Shown piece by piece: positions 48,340 through 57,719 of a DNA stretch of 64,000 nt (position 1 is its first letter; each line of letters starts with the position of its first letter). Origin of the DNA: Billgrantia sulfidoxydans (lineage in GTDB: Bacteria > Pseudomonadota > Gammaproteobacteria > Pseudomonadales > Halomonadaceae). The stretch spans positions 3,534,001 to 3,598,000 of the forward strand of contig NZ_CP053381.1 of assembly GCF_017868775.1 (NCBI RefSeq), written 5' to 3'. A model generated the notes under the pieces. That model was not told the origin of the DNA. It saw only the letters and a list, made by a program, of their open reading frames with translations, and did no database searches. A program made the position numbers and the translations under genes.

Positions 48340-49800
48340 TCATCCGTGCTTCAGTGCCACGGTCTTCAGTCGCGTATAGCTGCGCAACCCCTCGAAACCC
48401 TTCTCGCGACCGTGCCCGGAGCGTCCCACGCCGCCGAACGGCAGCTCGATGCCGCCGCCGGCACCATAGTTGTTGATGAATACCTGGCCGCTGCGAATGC
48501 CCTTGGCCAGGCGCAGCTGGCGCCCGCCATCGCGGGTCCAGACACCGGCACACAGGCCGAAGTCGGTGGCGTTGGCCAGCCGCAGCGCCTCAGCTTCGTC
48601 GTGGAAGACCTGTACCGCCAGCACGGGGCCGAACAGCTCTTTGCGCAACACGGCATGCCCGGCGGGTATGTCGGTGAGCAGCCGTGGCACGACGAAGTGA
48701 CCGCCGCTCGGTGCTCCTGCGGCCAGCTGCCCCTTGGCCGCCACCCGCACGCCATCGGCCTGGGCGGCTTCCAGGCTCGCCTCCAGCCGGGTCTTCTGGC
48801 GGGCGTTGATCAACGGGCCGCAGTCGGCATCCGCCTCGCCGGCGTCGCAGCGCAGCGTAGCGAAACGCTCGGCCAGCGCTCCCAGCACCGCCTCGGCGCA
48901 GCTCGCCTCCACCAGCAGACGGCTGCCGGCCGAGCAGGTCTGGCCGGCGTTCTGCACGATACCGCGCACTACCGCCTCCAGCGCGGCCTTGAGGTCGGCA
49001 TCGGCAAAGACGATCTGCGGCGACTTGCCGCCCAGTTCCAGCGTCACCGGCACATGGTGCGCCGCCGCGGCCTGGGCCACGTGGGTGCCCGTCTCAGGCG
49101 AGCCGGTGAAGGAGAGATGGTCGATGGCCGGATGCGACGCCAGGGCCGTCCCCGCTTCACGCCCCAGCCCCGGCACCACGTTCAGCACGCCGGGCGGCAG
49201 GCCGTGCTCCTGGGCCAGCTGGGCCAGCCGCAGCACGCTCAGACAGGCGTCCTCCGCGGGCTTGAGCACCACGCTGTTGCCGGTGGCCAGCGCCGCCGCC
49301 ACACAGCGACCGAAGATCTGCGCCGGGTAGTTCCAGGGAATGATCTGGGCGCATACGCCATAGGGTTCGCGCAGGGTCAGCACGGCGAAGCCCTCGTCGA
49401 ACGGGATCGTCTCGCCGTGCAGCTTGTCGGCTCCGCCGCCATAGAAGCGGAAATAGCGGGCACAGGCGGCGATATCGCCGCGTGCCTGGGTCATCGGCTT
49501 GCCGGTGTCAGCGCATTCCAACGCCGCCAGGTTGTCGCGGTCGGCGTCGATGGCATCGGCGAAGGCCAGCAGCCACTCGCCACGACGCCGGGCCGTCCAG
49601 CGCGCCCAATCGCCTACGCTGCCGGCGAAGGCGCGGCGCGCGGCGTCCACCGCGACCATGACCTCCTCGGTCTGACAGCGAGCGATATGCGCAATGGTCT
49701 GGCCAGTGGAAGGGGACTCCACCTCCAGCAGCGCCTGGGTCGGCACCCATTCGCCGCCGATCAGGGCCTCGCTCGGTGGTGTTACGGGCAGAGCGGTCAT
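48340..49800 (-). CDS. Aldehyde dehydrogenase (ALDH superfamily)
   Basis: A 486-residue NAD(P)-dependent aldehyde dehydrogenase. The catalytic Glu in ELGGKSPQIVF and the catalytic Cys in VQNAGQTCSAGSRLL are present; NYGAGGGIELPFGGVGRSGHGREKG closes the protein (quoted in part). AAGGAGG precedes the ATG at 49800. It lies in the acid-sugar operon between dctM and the beta-hydroxyacid dehydrogenase gene. A tetrose, glycolaldehyde or related aldehyde is a possible substrate; betaine aldehyde-type specificity cannot be excluded. Confidence 0.87.
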   Translation of the reverse strand: MTALPVTPPSEALIGGEWVPTQALLEVESPSTGQTIAHIARCQTEEVMVAVDAARRAFAGSVGDWARWTARRRGEWLLAFADAIDADRDNLAALECADTGKPMTQARGDIAACARYFRFYGGGADKLHGETIPFDEGFAVLTLREPYGVCAQIIPWNYPAQIFGRCVAAALATGNSVVLKPAEDACLSVLRLAQLAQEHGLPPGVLNVVPGLGREAGTALASHPAIDHLSFTGSPETGTHVAQAAAAHHVPVTLELGGKSPQIVFADADLKAALEAVVRGIVQNAGQTCSAGSRLLVEASCAEAVLGALAERFATLRCDAGEADADCGPLINARQKTRLEASLEAAQADGVRVAAKGQLAAGAPSGGHFVVPRLLTDIPAGHAVLRKELFGPVLAVQVFHDEAEALRLANATDFGLCAGVWTRDGGRQLRLAKGIRSGQVFINNYGAGGGIELPFGGVGRSGHGREKGFEGLRSYTRLKTVALKHG

Positions 49801-49856
49801 GCGTCCTCCTTGTACTGTTGTCGTTGTCGTTCCTCGAGCGAAGCCTCGTTTCTTCG

Positions 49857-51131
49857 CTAATAGGCCAGCCATACCAAGCCCAGGGAGATCCACGGCAGGT
49901 AGGTGATCGCCACCAGGCACGCCAGCACCACGAGCACGAAACGCGCCAGCCAGGGCAGCATCTGGTCGATGGATATTCTCGCCACGGCGCAGGCGGCAAA
50001 CAGGTTGACGCCCAGCGGCGGCGTGATCATGCCGAGCGCCAGGTTGACCACCATGATCAGGCCGAAGTGCACCGGATGGACGCCGAACTGCATGGCGATC
50101 GGCGTGAGGATCGGCGCCAGCACCAGAATGGCGGCGGAGGTTTCGATGAACATGCCGACGAGCAGCAGCAGCACGTTGACCGCCAGCAGGAAGGTCATCG
50201 GGCTGTAGAACACCTGGGTGACCCAGCCGGCGATATGGCCCGGCAGGCCGGTGCGGCTGATCAAGAAGCTGAACAGCGAGGCGGCGGCAATGATCAGCAT
50301 CACCGCCGCCGTCGAGATCACGCTCTGGCGCAGGATCGGCCACAGGTCGGCGGCCTTCAGCTCGCGATAGTAGAACCCGCCGACCAGCAGGGCGTAGAAC
50401 ACCGCCACCGCCGACGCCTCGGTAGGGGTGAACACGCCACCGTAGATCCCGCCGATCACCACCACCGGCATCAGCAGTGCCGCCCAGGCGCGCTGGAAGG
50501 AGACCACGAAGCTGGTGCTGTCCTTGTGATCCTCCAGGCCGTAGCCGCGCACCTTGCAGAACAGGTAGAGAAACAGGATCAGTGCGGTGCCGATGAGCAG
50601 CCCCGGCCCCACGCCGGCCAGGAACAGCTGACCGATGGAGGTGTCGGTGCTGACGCCGAACAGGATCAGCGGGATCGACGGCGGGATCAGCACGCCGAGC
50701 TCCGCCGAGGAGGCCTGGATCGAGGCCGCCAGCGGTTTGGGGTAGCCGTGGCGCACCATGGCCGGGATCAGGATGGCACCGATGGCGAAGGTGGTCGCCA
50801 CGCTGGAGCCGGACACGGCGGCGAACATCATGCAGGTCAGCACGCAGGTCATCGCCAGGCCGCCCTGCACGCCGCCGACGATGGACTTGGCCAGATCCAC
50901 CAGCCGCTGGGAGATGCCGCCCGCCGCCATCAGGTTACCGGCCAGAATGAAGAACGGAATGGCCATCAGCGGGAACTTGTCGATGCCGATGAACATCTGC
51001 TGCGGTACCAGCAGCAGCGGCAGCCGGGTGAAGAACTCGATGCCGATGATCGAGGCCAGCATGATCGACACGGCGATCGGCACGCCGAAGGCGAACAGGA
51101 CGATCAGCGACAGGCCGATGACCAGGTTCAT
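49857..51131 (-). CDS. dctM: TRAP transporter large permease DctM
   Basis: A 424-residue membrane protein with about twelve segments, the energy-coupling subunit of a TRAP importer. Landmarks: GNLMAAGGISQRLVDLAKSI, TCMMFAAVSGSSVATTFAIG, and SSAELGVLIPPSIPLILFG. Intact, unlike the copy at 20295. Its start overlaps the dctQ stop. Within the acid-sugar operon it probably imports L-threonate, D-erythronate or related acids. Confidence 0.92.
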   Translation of the reverse strand: MNLVIGLSLIVLFAFGVPIAVSIMLASIIGIEFFTRLPLLLVPQQMFIGIDKFPLMAIPFFILAGNLMAAGGISQRLVDLAKSIVGGVQGGLAMTCVLTCMMFAAVSGSSVATTFAIGAILIPAMVRHGYPKPLAASIQASSAELGVLIPPSIPLILFGVSTDTSIGQLFLAGVGPGLLIGTALILFLYLFCKVRGYGLEDHKDSTSFVVSFQRAWAALLMPVVVIGGIYGGVFTPTEASAVAVFYALLVGGFYYRELKAADLWPILRQSVISTAAVMLIIAAASLFSFLISRTGLPGHIAGWVTQVFYSPMTFLLAVNVLLLLVGMFIETSAAILVLAPILTPIAMQFGVHPVHFGLIMVVNLALGMITPPLGVNLFAACAVARISIDQMLPWLARFVLVVLACLVAITYLPWISLGLVWLAY

Positions 51132-51715
51132 GGGCGTGTCCCTCCCCGACGGGGGGCGTCGGTGCTTTCGGGCACCGTCTGCCTCGGGTCGTGCATTTCC
51201 ACTTCCGGCGAGGCGTCGTCCAGGTCGGGGCCAAACGCCTCACGCCCGCTGAGCTGCGCCAGGAGTCGCGCCAGCACCGCCACCATGGCGAAACCGGCAC
51301 CGACGGGAATCGCGGCATAGGCGTAGGCCATGGAGACGTTCATGCCCGACATGGTCTGGTTGCTGACCCGCTGGGTCATCAGGATGCCGAAGTGGATCAG
51401 CACCGCCAGCACCAGCAGGCAGCACAGCACGATGGCGACCTCCAGCACCGGCACCAGGCGCCCCGGCACCACCTTGTAGATCGCTTCCACGGCCATCATG
51501 TAGCCACCGCGGAAGGTTGCGGCGGCCGCCATGAACACGCACCAGATCATTGCCGTGCGCGCCGCCACTTCCGACCAGGTGGAGGGCGCATTGAACACGA
51601 ACCGGGTCAGTACCTGGTAGAAGCTGAAGGAGACCGACACCACCAGCATGACCACCGCGACCGCCATGGCCAGGCGCGTCAGCTGACGTTCGAAACGAAG
51701 CAACAGGTCCACCAT
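51128..51715 (-). CDS. dctQ: TRAP transporter small permease DctQ
   Basis: A 195-residue small subunit with four membrane segments (VVMLVVSVSFSFYQVLTRFVF, then AARTAMIWCVFMAAAATF, with two more) and a charged C-terminal tail of about 30 residues. The start ATG lies 73 bases after dctP, and the stop overlaps the dctM start. Confidence 0.9.
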   Translation of the reverse strand: MVDLLLRFERQLTRLAMAVAVVMLVVSVSFSFYQVLTRFVFNAPSTWSEVAARTAMIWCVFMAAAATFRGGYMMAVEAIYKVVPGRLVPVLEVAIVLCCLLVLAVLIHFGILMTQRVSNQTMSGMNVSMAYAYAAIPVGAGFAMVAVLARLLAQLSGREAFGPDLDDASPEVEMHDPRQTVPESTDAPRRGGTRP

Positions 51716-51788
51716 GAGCGCAAGATTCCTGCTGGCATGCCCCCGGCATCACGCCGAGGACATGCATGGAGATTTCGCGTGAGGAGCC

Positions 51789-52787
51789 TCAACAGCTACT
51801 GGCCTTCTCCTGCACCCTCTCCAGCATCTCGCTGCCATGCTGGTTGGTGAAGATCTCGTAGGCCGGCTCCACGGCCTGCTGGAAGGGGCCGATGTCGATC
51901 TCCGTATTGACCGTCATGCCGTTCTCGCGCAGCAGTGCCACGCCCTCCTCTTCCAGGCGCGACACTTCGGCGCGGGTCGCCTCGGCGGAGGCACGGGCGG
52001 CTTCGCGGAACCACTCGCGCTCCTCGTCGCTGAGCCCGTCGAGCAGCAGCGGCGAACCCAGCACGGCGGCCGGCGAATAGACGTGGCCGGTCAGCGAGAG
52101 GTGATCCTGCACTTCCCAGAAGTTGGTGGCGACGATCACCGTGATGGGGTTTTCCTGGCCATCCACGGTACCTTGCTGCAGCGCCGTGAACAGCTCCGGG
52201 AAGGCCATCGGCGTGGGTCGCGCACCCAACTGGCGAAACGCTTCCTGGTGCACCTCGTTTTCCATGGTGCGTACCCGCAGCCCTTCGGCGTCGGCGGGGC
52301 TGGTCACTTCACGACGGCTGTTGGTCAGGTGGCGAAAGCCGTTTTCCGACCAGGCCAGGCCGACCAGGTCGTGGTTGCTCATCTTCTCCAGTAGCTCGTC
52401 GCCGATCTCGCTGTCGAGCACGCAGCGCGCCTGGTCGTAGTTCTCGAACAGGAACGGCAGGTCGAGCACGTAGGTTTCCGGCACGAAGTTGCCGAGCGGG
52501 CCGGTAGAGGTGATGACGACATCAACGGTGCCGATCTGCAGGCCCTCGATCATCTCCCGCTCGCCGCCCAGCGCGCCGGAAGCATGCTCATTGACCACGA
52601 AGGCCCCGTCGCTGAGTTCTTCCAGCGTCTCCTTGAAGGCCTGGGCGCCCACGGCATAGTGGGAGGTGGTGGAGAGCGTATGCCCCAGGCTGACCTCCTG
52701 GGCCGCCTGGGCGTTGACCGCCATCGCAGCGGCACTGACACCACCGATGGCAACCGTCAGGGCATGGCGTACGAACTGCATTTTCAT
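51789..52787 (-). CDS. dctP: TRAP transporter solute-binding protein DctP
   Basis: A 332-residue periplasmic binding protein: signal peptide residues 1-27 (MKMQFVRHALTVAIGGVSAAAMA), then the DctP-family stretches GALGGEREMIEGLQIGTVDVV, the Arg-containing SPADAEGLRVRTMENEVHQ and FTALQQGTVDGQENP. GAGGA lies eight bases before the ATG at 52787; an in-frame start nine codons earlier is less likely. It lies 67 bases after denD, so ligand is probably an acid sugar. Confidence 0.9.
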   Translation of the reverse strand: MKMQFVRHALTVAIGGVSAAAMAVNAQAAQEVSLGHTLSTTSHYAVGAQAFKETLEELSDGAFVVNEHASGALGGEREMIEGLQIGTVDVVITSTGPLGNFVPETYVLDLPFLFENYDQARCVLDSEIGDELLEKMSNHDLVGLAWSENGFRHLTNSRREVTSPADAEGLRVRTMENEVHQEAFRQLGARPTPMAFPELFTALQQGTVDGQENPITVIVATNFWEVQDHLSLTGHVYSPAAVLGSPLLLDGLSDEEREWFREAARASAEATRAEVSRLEEEGVALLRENGMTVNTEIDIGPFQQAVEPAYEIFTNQHGSEMLERVQEKASSC

Positions 52788-52854
52788 TGTTGTATCCTCT
52801 TCGTCGTGAAACACCTTGGTTGTAATTGGCGACTCGTGTGCCGCTCTCTTCTAG

Positions 52855-53820
52855 CTAGCCGCGCTCGTCGAGGAACGCCTCGACGATCTCACGCAGGCTG
52901 CGATCGCCGCTGAAGCCCAGCTCCCGCGCGCGGCGAGTCTCGAAGCGGGCCGGCCAGCTGGCGACGATCGCCTCGACCTGCGGGTCGCGTTCGTGGCGCA
53001 CTCGCGCCAAGGCCTCCTCCCCTGCCACCTGGCGCAGGGTTTCCAGCATCTCGGCCACGCTGACGGTGATACCGGGCAGCATGAAGGCGCGAAACGGTGC
53101 CAGCGCCTCGCCCGCCACCTCGGCAGCGTGCACCAGTGCCTCGACCACCTTGCCTGGCGACATCACGAACATGGTCAGCTCGGTGGGTACGGGGCACACG
53201 GCCTCCTCGCCGTTGAGCGGCTCGCGCAGGATGCTGGAGGCGAAGCTCGAGGCAGCGGCGTTGGGCCGCCCGGGGCGCACGATGATGGTCGGCAGGCGCA
53301 GCACGCAGCCATCGACAAGGCCGCGTCGGCTGTAGTCGTTGATCAACAGCTCGCACATCGCCTTCTGGGTGCCGTAGGAGTTCTGCGGCTGCAGCGCGGT
53401 CATGTCGTCCAGCACCGCGGGCAGTTCGCCGCCATAGGCCGCCACCGAACTGGCCATCACCAGGCGGGTGTTGTTCAGCCCACGTTCACGGCAGCCGTCG
53501 AGCAGCATCCGGGTGGCGTCGAAATTGACCCGCATGCCGAGCTCCAGGTCCGCCTCGGCGGCGGAGCTGACCACCGCCGCCAGGTGATAGATCACGCGTG
53601 GGCGTGCATCGAGCACGATGTCGATCTCACCGGGCTCGGTGATGTCCATGGCCAGGGATTCGACATCGACCTCTCCAGGGTCGGCGGGCAGCGGCGCCTC
53701 GTCCTGGTCGACCAGCGTCAGGCGGTGAATGGGTTGGCCCTGGAGTTCGCCGCGCGCCAGCAGGCGGGCGACGAGGCGTTGGCCGAGGAAGCCGGCGGCG
53801 CCGGTGATGACGATATGCAT
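52855..53820 (-). CDS. denD: D-erythronate dehydrogenase (NAD-dependent epimerase/dehydratase family)
   Basis: A 321-residue extended SDR enzyme. NAD-binding GAAGFLG lies at the N-terminus, the active-site Ser in MASSVAAYGGELP and the Tyr-x3-Lys in QNSYGTQKAMCE. In the known D-erythronate pathway DenD oxidises D-erythronate to 2-oxo-tetronate, which OtnI isomerises, OtnK phosphorylates and OtnC decarboxylates. All four genes adjoin it here. The start has a weak ribosome site (GAGA). Confidence 0.88.
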   Translation of the reverse strand: MHIVITGAAGFLGQRLVARLLARGELQGQPIHRLTLVDQDEAPLPADPGEVDVESLAMDITEPGEIDIVLDARPRVIYHLAAVVSSAAEADLELGMRVNFDATRMLLDGCRERGLNNTRLVMASSVAAYGGELPAVLDDMTALQPQNSYGTQKAMCELLINDYSRRGLVDGCVLRLPTIIVRPGRPNAAASSFASSILREPLNGEEAVCPVPTELTMFVMSPGKVVEALVHAAEVAGEALAPFRAFMLPGITVSVAEMLETLRQVAGEEALARVRHERDPQVEAIVASWPARFETRRARELGFSGDRSLREIVEAFLDERG

Positions 53821-53867
53821 GGGTCTCGTGTCCGTCTTGTCGTTGTGTTGTCGAGCGAACCGGCCGA

Positions 53868-54662
53868 TCAGCCCGCAAGCCCGTAGTCGCGTCCCCAGGA
53901 CAGGCCCTCGCGTGTGCCCGCCGCAGGGCGGTACTCGCAGCCGACCCAACCGGCGTAACCGAGCCGCTCGAGCTGAGCGAAGAGGGCCGGATAATGCACC
54001 TCGCCGACATCCGGTTCGTGGCGCTCCGGCACGCCGGCGACCTGGACATGGGCGATGGCGGAGAACTGCCGCTCGAGGTGGCGGATCAGGTCACCCTCCA
54101 TGATCTGGCAGTGGTAGAAATCGAACTGCAGCCTGAGGTTGTCGGCGCCTACCTCCTCGAGCACCGCCATGGCCTGGTCCTGGCGCGAAAGAAAGTAGCC
54201 CGGCATGTCGCGGGTGTTGATCGGCTCGATCAGCACCTCGCGCCCCAGCCTGGCGGCCTCGGCGGCGGCAAAGCGCAGGTTCTCCACGTAGGTGGCACGG
54301 TGGGCGGCCAGGGCGTCGCTGTCGGCGCTTTCCGGCAGCCGCCCGGCCATGGCATGCAGGCGTGGGCAGCCCAGCGCCTCGGCATAGCGCAGCGCCTCGA
54401 TCACCCCATCGCGAAACTCCGCCTCGCGCCCGGGCAGGCTGGCCAGGCCGCGCTCACCGGCCTGCCAGTCACCCGGCGGCATGTTGAACAGCACCTGCTC
54501 GACGCCACTCTCCCGCAGTGCGCTGGCCAGCGCCTCGGGGGCATGAGCATAGGGGAACAGGTACTCCACGCCGCGAAAGCCCGCGTCGGCCGCCGCCTGG
54601 AAGCGGTCGAGGAAGCCGTGCTCGGTGAATAGCATGCTGAGATTGGCGGCCAGTCGTATCAT
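53868..54662 (-). CDS. otnI: 2-oxo-tetronate isomerase (hydroxypyruvate isomerase family)
   Basis: A 264-residue TIM-barrel isomerase of the Hyi family. Metal-binding acidic residues appear in [26 protein letters not shown] and GWVGCEYRP. In the acid-sugar pathway it interconverts 2-oxo- and 3-oxo-tetronate. It lies between denD and otnC, with gaps of 47 and 36 bases. Hydroxypyruvate isomerase is the alternative name for the family, but the context favours OtnI. Confidence 0.88.
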   Translation of the reverse strand: MIRLAANLSMLFTEHGFLDRFQAAADAGFRGVEYLFPYAHAPEALASALRESGVEQVLFNMPPGDWQAGERGLASLPGREAEFRDGVIEALRYAEALGCPRLHAMAGRLPESADSDALAAHRATYVENLRFAAAEAARLGREVLIEPINTRDMPGYFLSRQDQAMAVLEEVGADNLRLQFDFYHCQIMEGDLIRHLERQFSAIAHVQVAGVPERHEPDVGEVHYPALFAQLERLGYAGWVGCEYRPAAGTREGLSWGRDYGLAG

Positions 54663-54698
54663 CGCTCGTGTCTCGTGTCCTTGGGTCGTGCAGCGGCG

Positions 54699-55346
54699 TC
54701 AGTCACGGGGAAAACGGGCCTCGAGTTCAGCAACCTGCTCGGGCGTCAGCCCGCGCGGATTGTGGCCGCGCAGCAGCAGGTAGAGCTTGGCGGTCTCCTC
54801 CAGCTCCTCGGTGGCGTAGACCGCCGCCTCCAGGTTCTTGCCCGCCACCACCGGACCGTGGTTGGCCAGCAGTACCGCGCTGTGCTTGCCAGCCAGGCCG
54901 CGCACGGCATCGCCCAATGCCGGATCGCCAGGTATGTGATAGGGCACCAGGGGCAGGCGCCCCACCCGCATTACATAGTAGGCGGTCAGTGGCGGGATGC
55001 AGTCGCAGGAGTCGATATCGGGCAGGCAGGAAACCGCCACCGAGTGCGTCGAATGCAGATGCACGATGGCGCCGGACTGCGGCCGCTCGTCGTACATGGC
55101 ACGGTGCAGGAAGCTCTCCTTGGTCGGCGCGTCGCCGTCGAGCAGGCGGCCGTCACGGTCGAGGCGCGAGATACGCGCCGGGTCGAGCCGCCCCAGGCAG
55201 GCATTGGTCGGCGTCATCAGCCAGCCGCCATCGTCCAGGCGCACGCTGATGTTGCCGCTCGACCCCATGGTCAGGCCGCGGTCGAACAGCGACTTGCCGA
55301 GCGTGGCGATCTGCTCGCGCAGGCGATTCGCGTCGTTGACGCTCAT
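54699..55346 (-). CDS. otnC: 3-oxo-tetronate 4-phosphate decarboxylase (class II aldolase family)
   Basis: A 215-residue class II aldolase/adducin-fold enzyme. Landmarks: GLTMGSSGNISVRL, zinc-ligand region VHLHSTHSVAV, and LLANHGPVVAGKNLEAAVYATEELEE (quoted in part). It decarboxylates 3-oxo-tetronate 4-phosphate to dihydroxyacetone phosphate, which enters glycolysis. Its start overlaps the otnK stop by four bases, so kinase and decarboxylase are coupled. Confidence 0.9.
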   Translation of the reverse strand: MSVNDANRLREQIATLGKSLFDRGLTMGSSGNISVRLDDGGWLMTPTNACLGRLDPARISRLDRDGRLLDGDAPTKESFLHRAMYDERPQSGAIVHLHSTHSVAVSCLPDIDSCDCIPPLTAYYVMRVGRLPLVPYHIPGDPALGDAVRGLAGKHSAVLLANHGPVVAGKNLEAAVYATEELEETAKLYLLLRGHNPRGLTPEQVAELEARFPRD

Positions 55347-56638
55347 GGCAGCACCTCGAAAGCACGCAGGAAGAAGTCCTCACCGCCGAAGTTGCCCGAT
55401 TTCAGCGCCAGCGACAGTGGCGCCTCGTGTCCGGCAAGCGTGGCCTGGGTCCAGGGCACGCCGGGGTCGATCTGCTCGCCGATACGCAGGGCACGCACGC
55501 CCAGCGCCGAGACCACGGCACCGGAACTCTCGCCGCCGGCCACTACCAACCGCCCCACCCCCTCATCGACCAGCGCCACCGCCAGCTCCCCCAAGGCCTG
55601 CTCGACCAGCTCGCCGGCACGCTCGCGGCCCAGCGCCTGCTGCGCCCGGCTCACGCGCTCGGCCTCGGCCGAGGCGTAGACCAACACCGGACGCCCACCG
55701 GCCAGGTGGCGGCGGGCGAACGCCAGCGCCTGGCGCCGGTGCTCGGGCCCCTGGGCCAGCATCAGCGGGTCGAGGGGAAAGCCGGGAAAGCGCGTGAGAA
55801 AGGCATCGACCTGGGCCAGGGTGGCGCGCGAGCAGCTACCCGAAAGCACCAGGGCGCTGCCCGAAGCCGGCGCCAGGGCCCCTGCCGCCGAGGCCTCCCC
55901 CAACCAGCCACGGCGGCGATACTGGGCCGGCAATGCCTGGCCCAGCCCCGAGCCACCGCAAACCAGCGGCAGGTCGACCGTCGCTTCCGCCAGCACCGCC
56001 AGATCGTTGTGATCCAGGGTGTCGCAGATCACTTGACGCACCCCCTGCCCGGCCAGTTCCTCGAGCTGCCGGCTGACGGCGGGGGCGCCCAGGGCCAATG
56101 TCGACCACGGCTGCAAGCCCACGGGATACCGGCTCTGGCGCGACAGGACCCGCACCAGATCGGCGTCGCGCATGGGCGTGAGCGGATGATGCTGCATGCC
56201 GCTCTCGCTGAGCAGGCGGTCGCCGACGAACAGGTGGCCCTGATAGACGGTGCGGCCGTTGGCCGGGAAGGCCGGCACCATCACGGTGAACGGCGCCTCG
56301 AGACGCTCCAGCACGGCCTCGCTGACCGGGCCGATGTTGCCCTCATCGGTGGAGTCGAAAGTGGAGCAATACTTGAAGTAGAGCTGGCGAGCCCCCTCGG
56401 CGCGCAGCCATTCCAGCGCCCGTAGCGAATCGCGAACGGCCTCCGCCGGCGGGCACGAGCGCGATTTCAGCGCAATCACCACCGCGTCGATCTCGCCCGC
56501 CCCTTCGACCAACTCACCCAGCCCCTGCTCGGGCACGCCGATCAACTGCACGCAGCGCATGCCGCCGCGCACCAGGTTGTTGGCCAGGTCGGTGGCTCCG
56601 GTGAAGTCGTCGGCAATGGCGCCCAGCACGATCGCCAT
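55343..56638 (-). CDS. otnK: 3-oxo-tetronate kinase (four-carbon acid sugar kinase, DUF1537)
   Basis: A 431-residue kinase of the DUF1537 family, which phosphorylates 3-oxo-tetronate at O4. The N-terminal substrate domain opens with LGAIADDFTGATDLANNLVRGG, and the C-terminal nucleotide domain has LVVAGGESSGAVVSALGV. I take the ATG at 56638; a GTG two codons earlier overlaps the ltnD stop. It sits between ltnD and otnC. Confidence 0.9.
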   Translation of the reverse strand: MAIVLGAIADDFTGATDLANNLVRGGMRCVQLIGVPEQGLGELVEGAGEIDAVVIALKSRSCPPAEAVRDSLRALEWLRAEGARQLYFKYCSTFDSTDEGNIGPVSEAVLERLEAPFTVMVPAFPANGRTVYQGHLFVGDRLLSESGMQHHPLTPMRDADLVRVLSRQSRYPVGLQPWSTLALGAPAVSRQLEELAGQGVRQVICDTLDHNDLAVLAEATVDLPLVCGGSGLGQALPAQYRRRGWLGEASAAGALAPASGSALVLSGSCSRATLAQVDAFLTRFPGFPLDPLMLAQGPEHRRQALAFARRHLAGGRPVLVYASAEAERVSRAQQALGRERAGELVEQALGELAVALVDEGVGRLVVAGGESSGAVVSALGVRALRIGEQIDPGVPWTQATLAGHEAPLSLALKSGNFGGEDFFLRAFEVLP

Positions 56639-56640
56639 GT

Positions 56641-57570
56641 TCACTGCCCCCCGTCGTTGGCCGCCTCGGGCAAGGCGATACCGGTAAGGCGCTGATAGAC
56701 CTTGATCACCGCCGAGTCGTCCTCGCGACCGAAGCCGGCACCCCTGGCGGCGGTGAACTGCTGCAGGGCGCTGGCAGCGATGGGCGTGGCCATGGCCAGC
56801 TCGCGGCCGGTCTCGTGCACGAGATTGAGATCCTTGACGAAGATGTCCACCGCCGAGAGCGGGGTGTAGTCGCCTTCGAGGATGTGCGGCACGCGATTCT
56901 CGAACATCCAGGAATTGCCGGCGGAGTGGGTGATCACCTCATACACGCGGCGCGGCTCCAGCCCCATGCGAATACCCAGCGCCACCGCTTCGGCAGCGGC
57001 GGCGATATGCACCCCGGCGAGCAGCTGATTGACCAGCTTCATGCTCGAGCCGATGCCGGGCGAATCGCCCAGCCGATGGACGGTCGCGGCCATGGCGTCG
57101 AGCACCGGGCCGGCCTTGGCGAAGGCCTCCTCGCTACCCGATGCCATGACCGAGAGCTGCCCCGCCCGGGCCTTGACCGCCCCACCGCTGATCGGGGCAT
57201 CGAGCATCAGCAGGTCGCGCTCGGCCAGGCGAGCCCCCAAGCGCTCGGCCAGGCTCGGCGCCACGGTAGCGCACTGGATCACCAGCCCACCCGGCGCCAG
57301 GGCGTGGGCGAGTCCCTGCTCGCCGAACAGCACCTGCTCGACCTGAGCGGCATTGACCACTACGACCAGCACCACGTCGCACTGCTCGGCCAGCTCGGCG
57401 GGGTTGGCCGCGCAGCGCCCGCCGACACCCTCGAAGGCGCGGCGTGCCGCTGCGGACACGTCGCAGCCCACGACCGCCAGGCCGCGCTCGTGCAACACTG
57501 TCGCCGACCCCAGGCCCATCGCACCGAGGCCGATGACACCCACTCGCGGCTTGGTCGTGCTGTCGCTCAC
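56641..57570 (-). CDS. ltnD: L-threonate dehydrogenase (beta-hydroxyacid dehydrogenase family)
   Basis: A 309-residue NAD-dependent dehydrogenase: VGVIGLGAMGLGSATVL cofactor motif, substrate loop LDAPISGGAVKARAGQL, catalytic Lys in SSMKLVNQLLAGVHIAAAAEA. It oxidises L-threonate to 2-oxo-tetronate-type product, the entry into the OtnI/OtnK/OtnC route. The start is a GTG at 57570, since GGGAGG lies six bases before it and the ATG upstream at 57609 has no such site. It is the promoter-proximal gene of the operon and divergent from the LacI regulator. Confidence 0.9.
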   Translation of the reverse strand: MSDSTTKPRVGVIGLGAMGLGSATVLHERGLAVVGCDVSAAARRAFEGVGGRCAANPAELAEQCDVVLVVVVNAAQVEQVLFGEQGLAHALAPGGLVIQCATVAPSLAERLGARLAERDLLMLDAPISGGAVKARAGQLSVMASGSEEAFAKAGPVLDAMAATVHRLGDSPGIGSSMKLVNQLLAGVHIAAAAEAVALGIRMGLEPRRVYEVITHSAGNSWMFENRVPHILEGDYTPLSAVDIFVKDLNLVHETGRELAMATPIAASALQQFTAARGAGFGREDDSAVIKVYQRLTGIALPEAANDGGQ

Positions 57571-57636
57571 CTGCTGCCTCCCGCCGCCGTGCGGCCTCGC
57601 GCTACCCATCGATGACATTAAGCCAGTGACAATCGC

Positions 57637-57664
57637 TGTTAGCGCTATCATGTTAGCGCTATCA
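57637..57664. promoter_or_regulatory. Two abutting LacI-type operators
   Basis: TGTTAGCGCTATCA occurs twice in direct tandem (57637-57650 and 57651-57664). Each copy is a near-palindrome around AGCGCT with the central CG step typical of LacI-family sites. They lie between ltnD and the divergent LacI gene, 67 bases upstream of ltnD and 56 upstream of the regulator. Confidence 0.8.
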
Positions 57665-57719
57665 TGGTTGTAGATGATTTAATGGAGCCCAGCAAGAAGG
57701 CGCCAGGAGGATGCGACCA

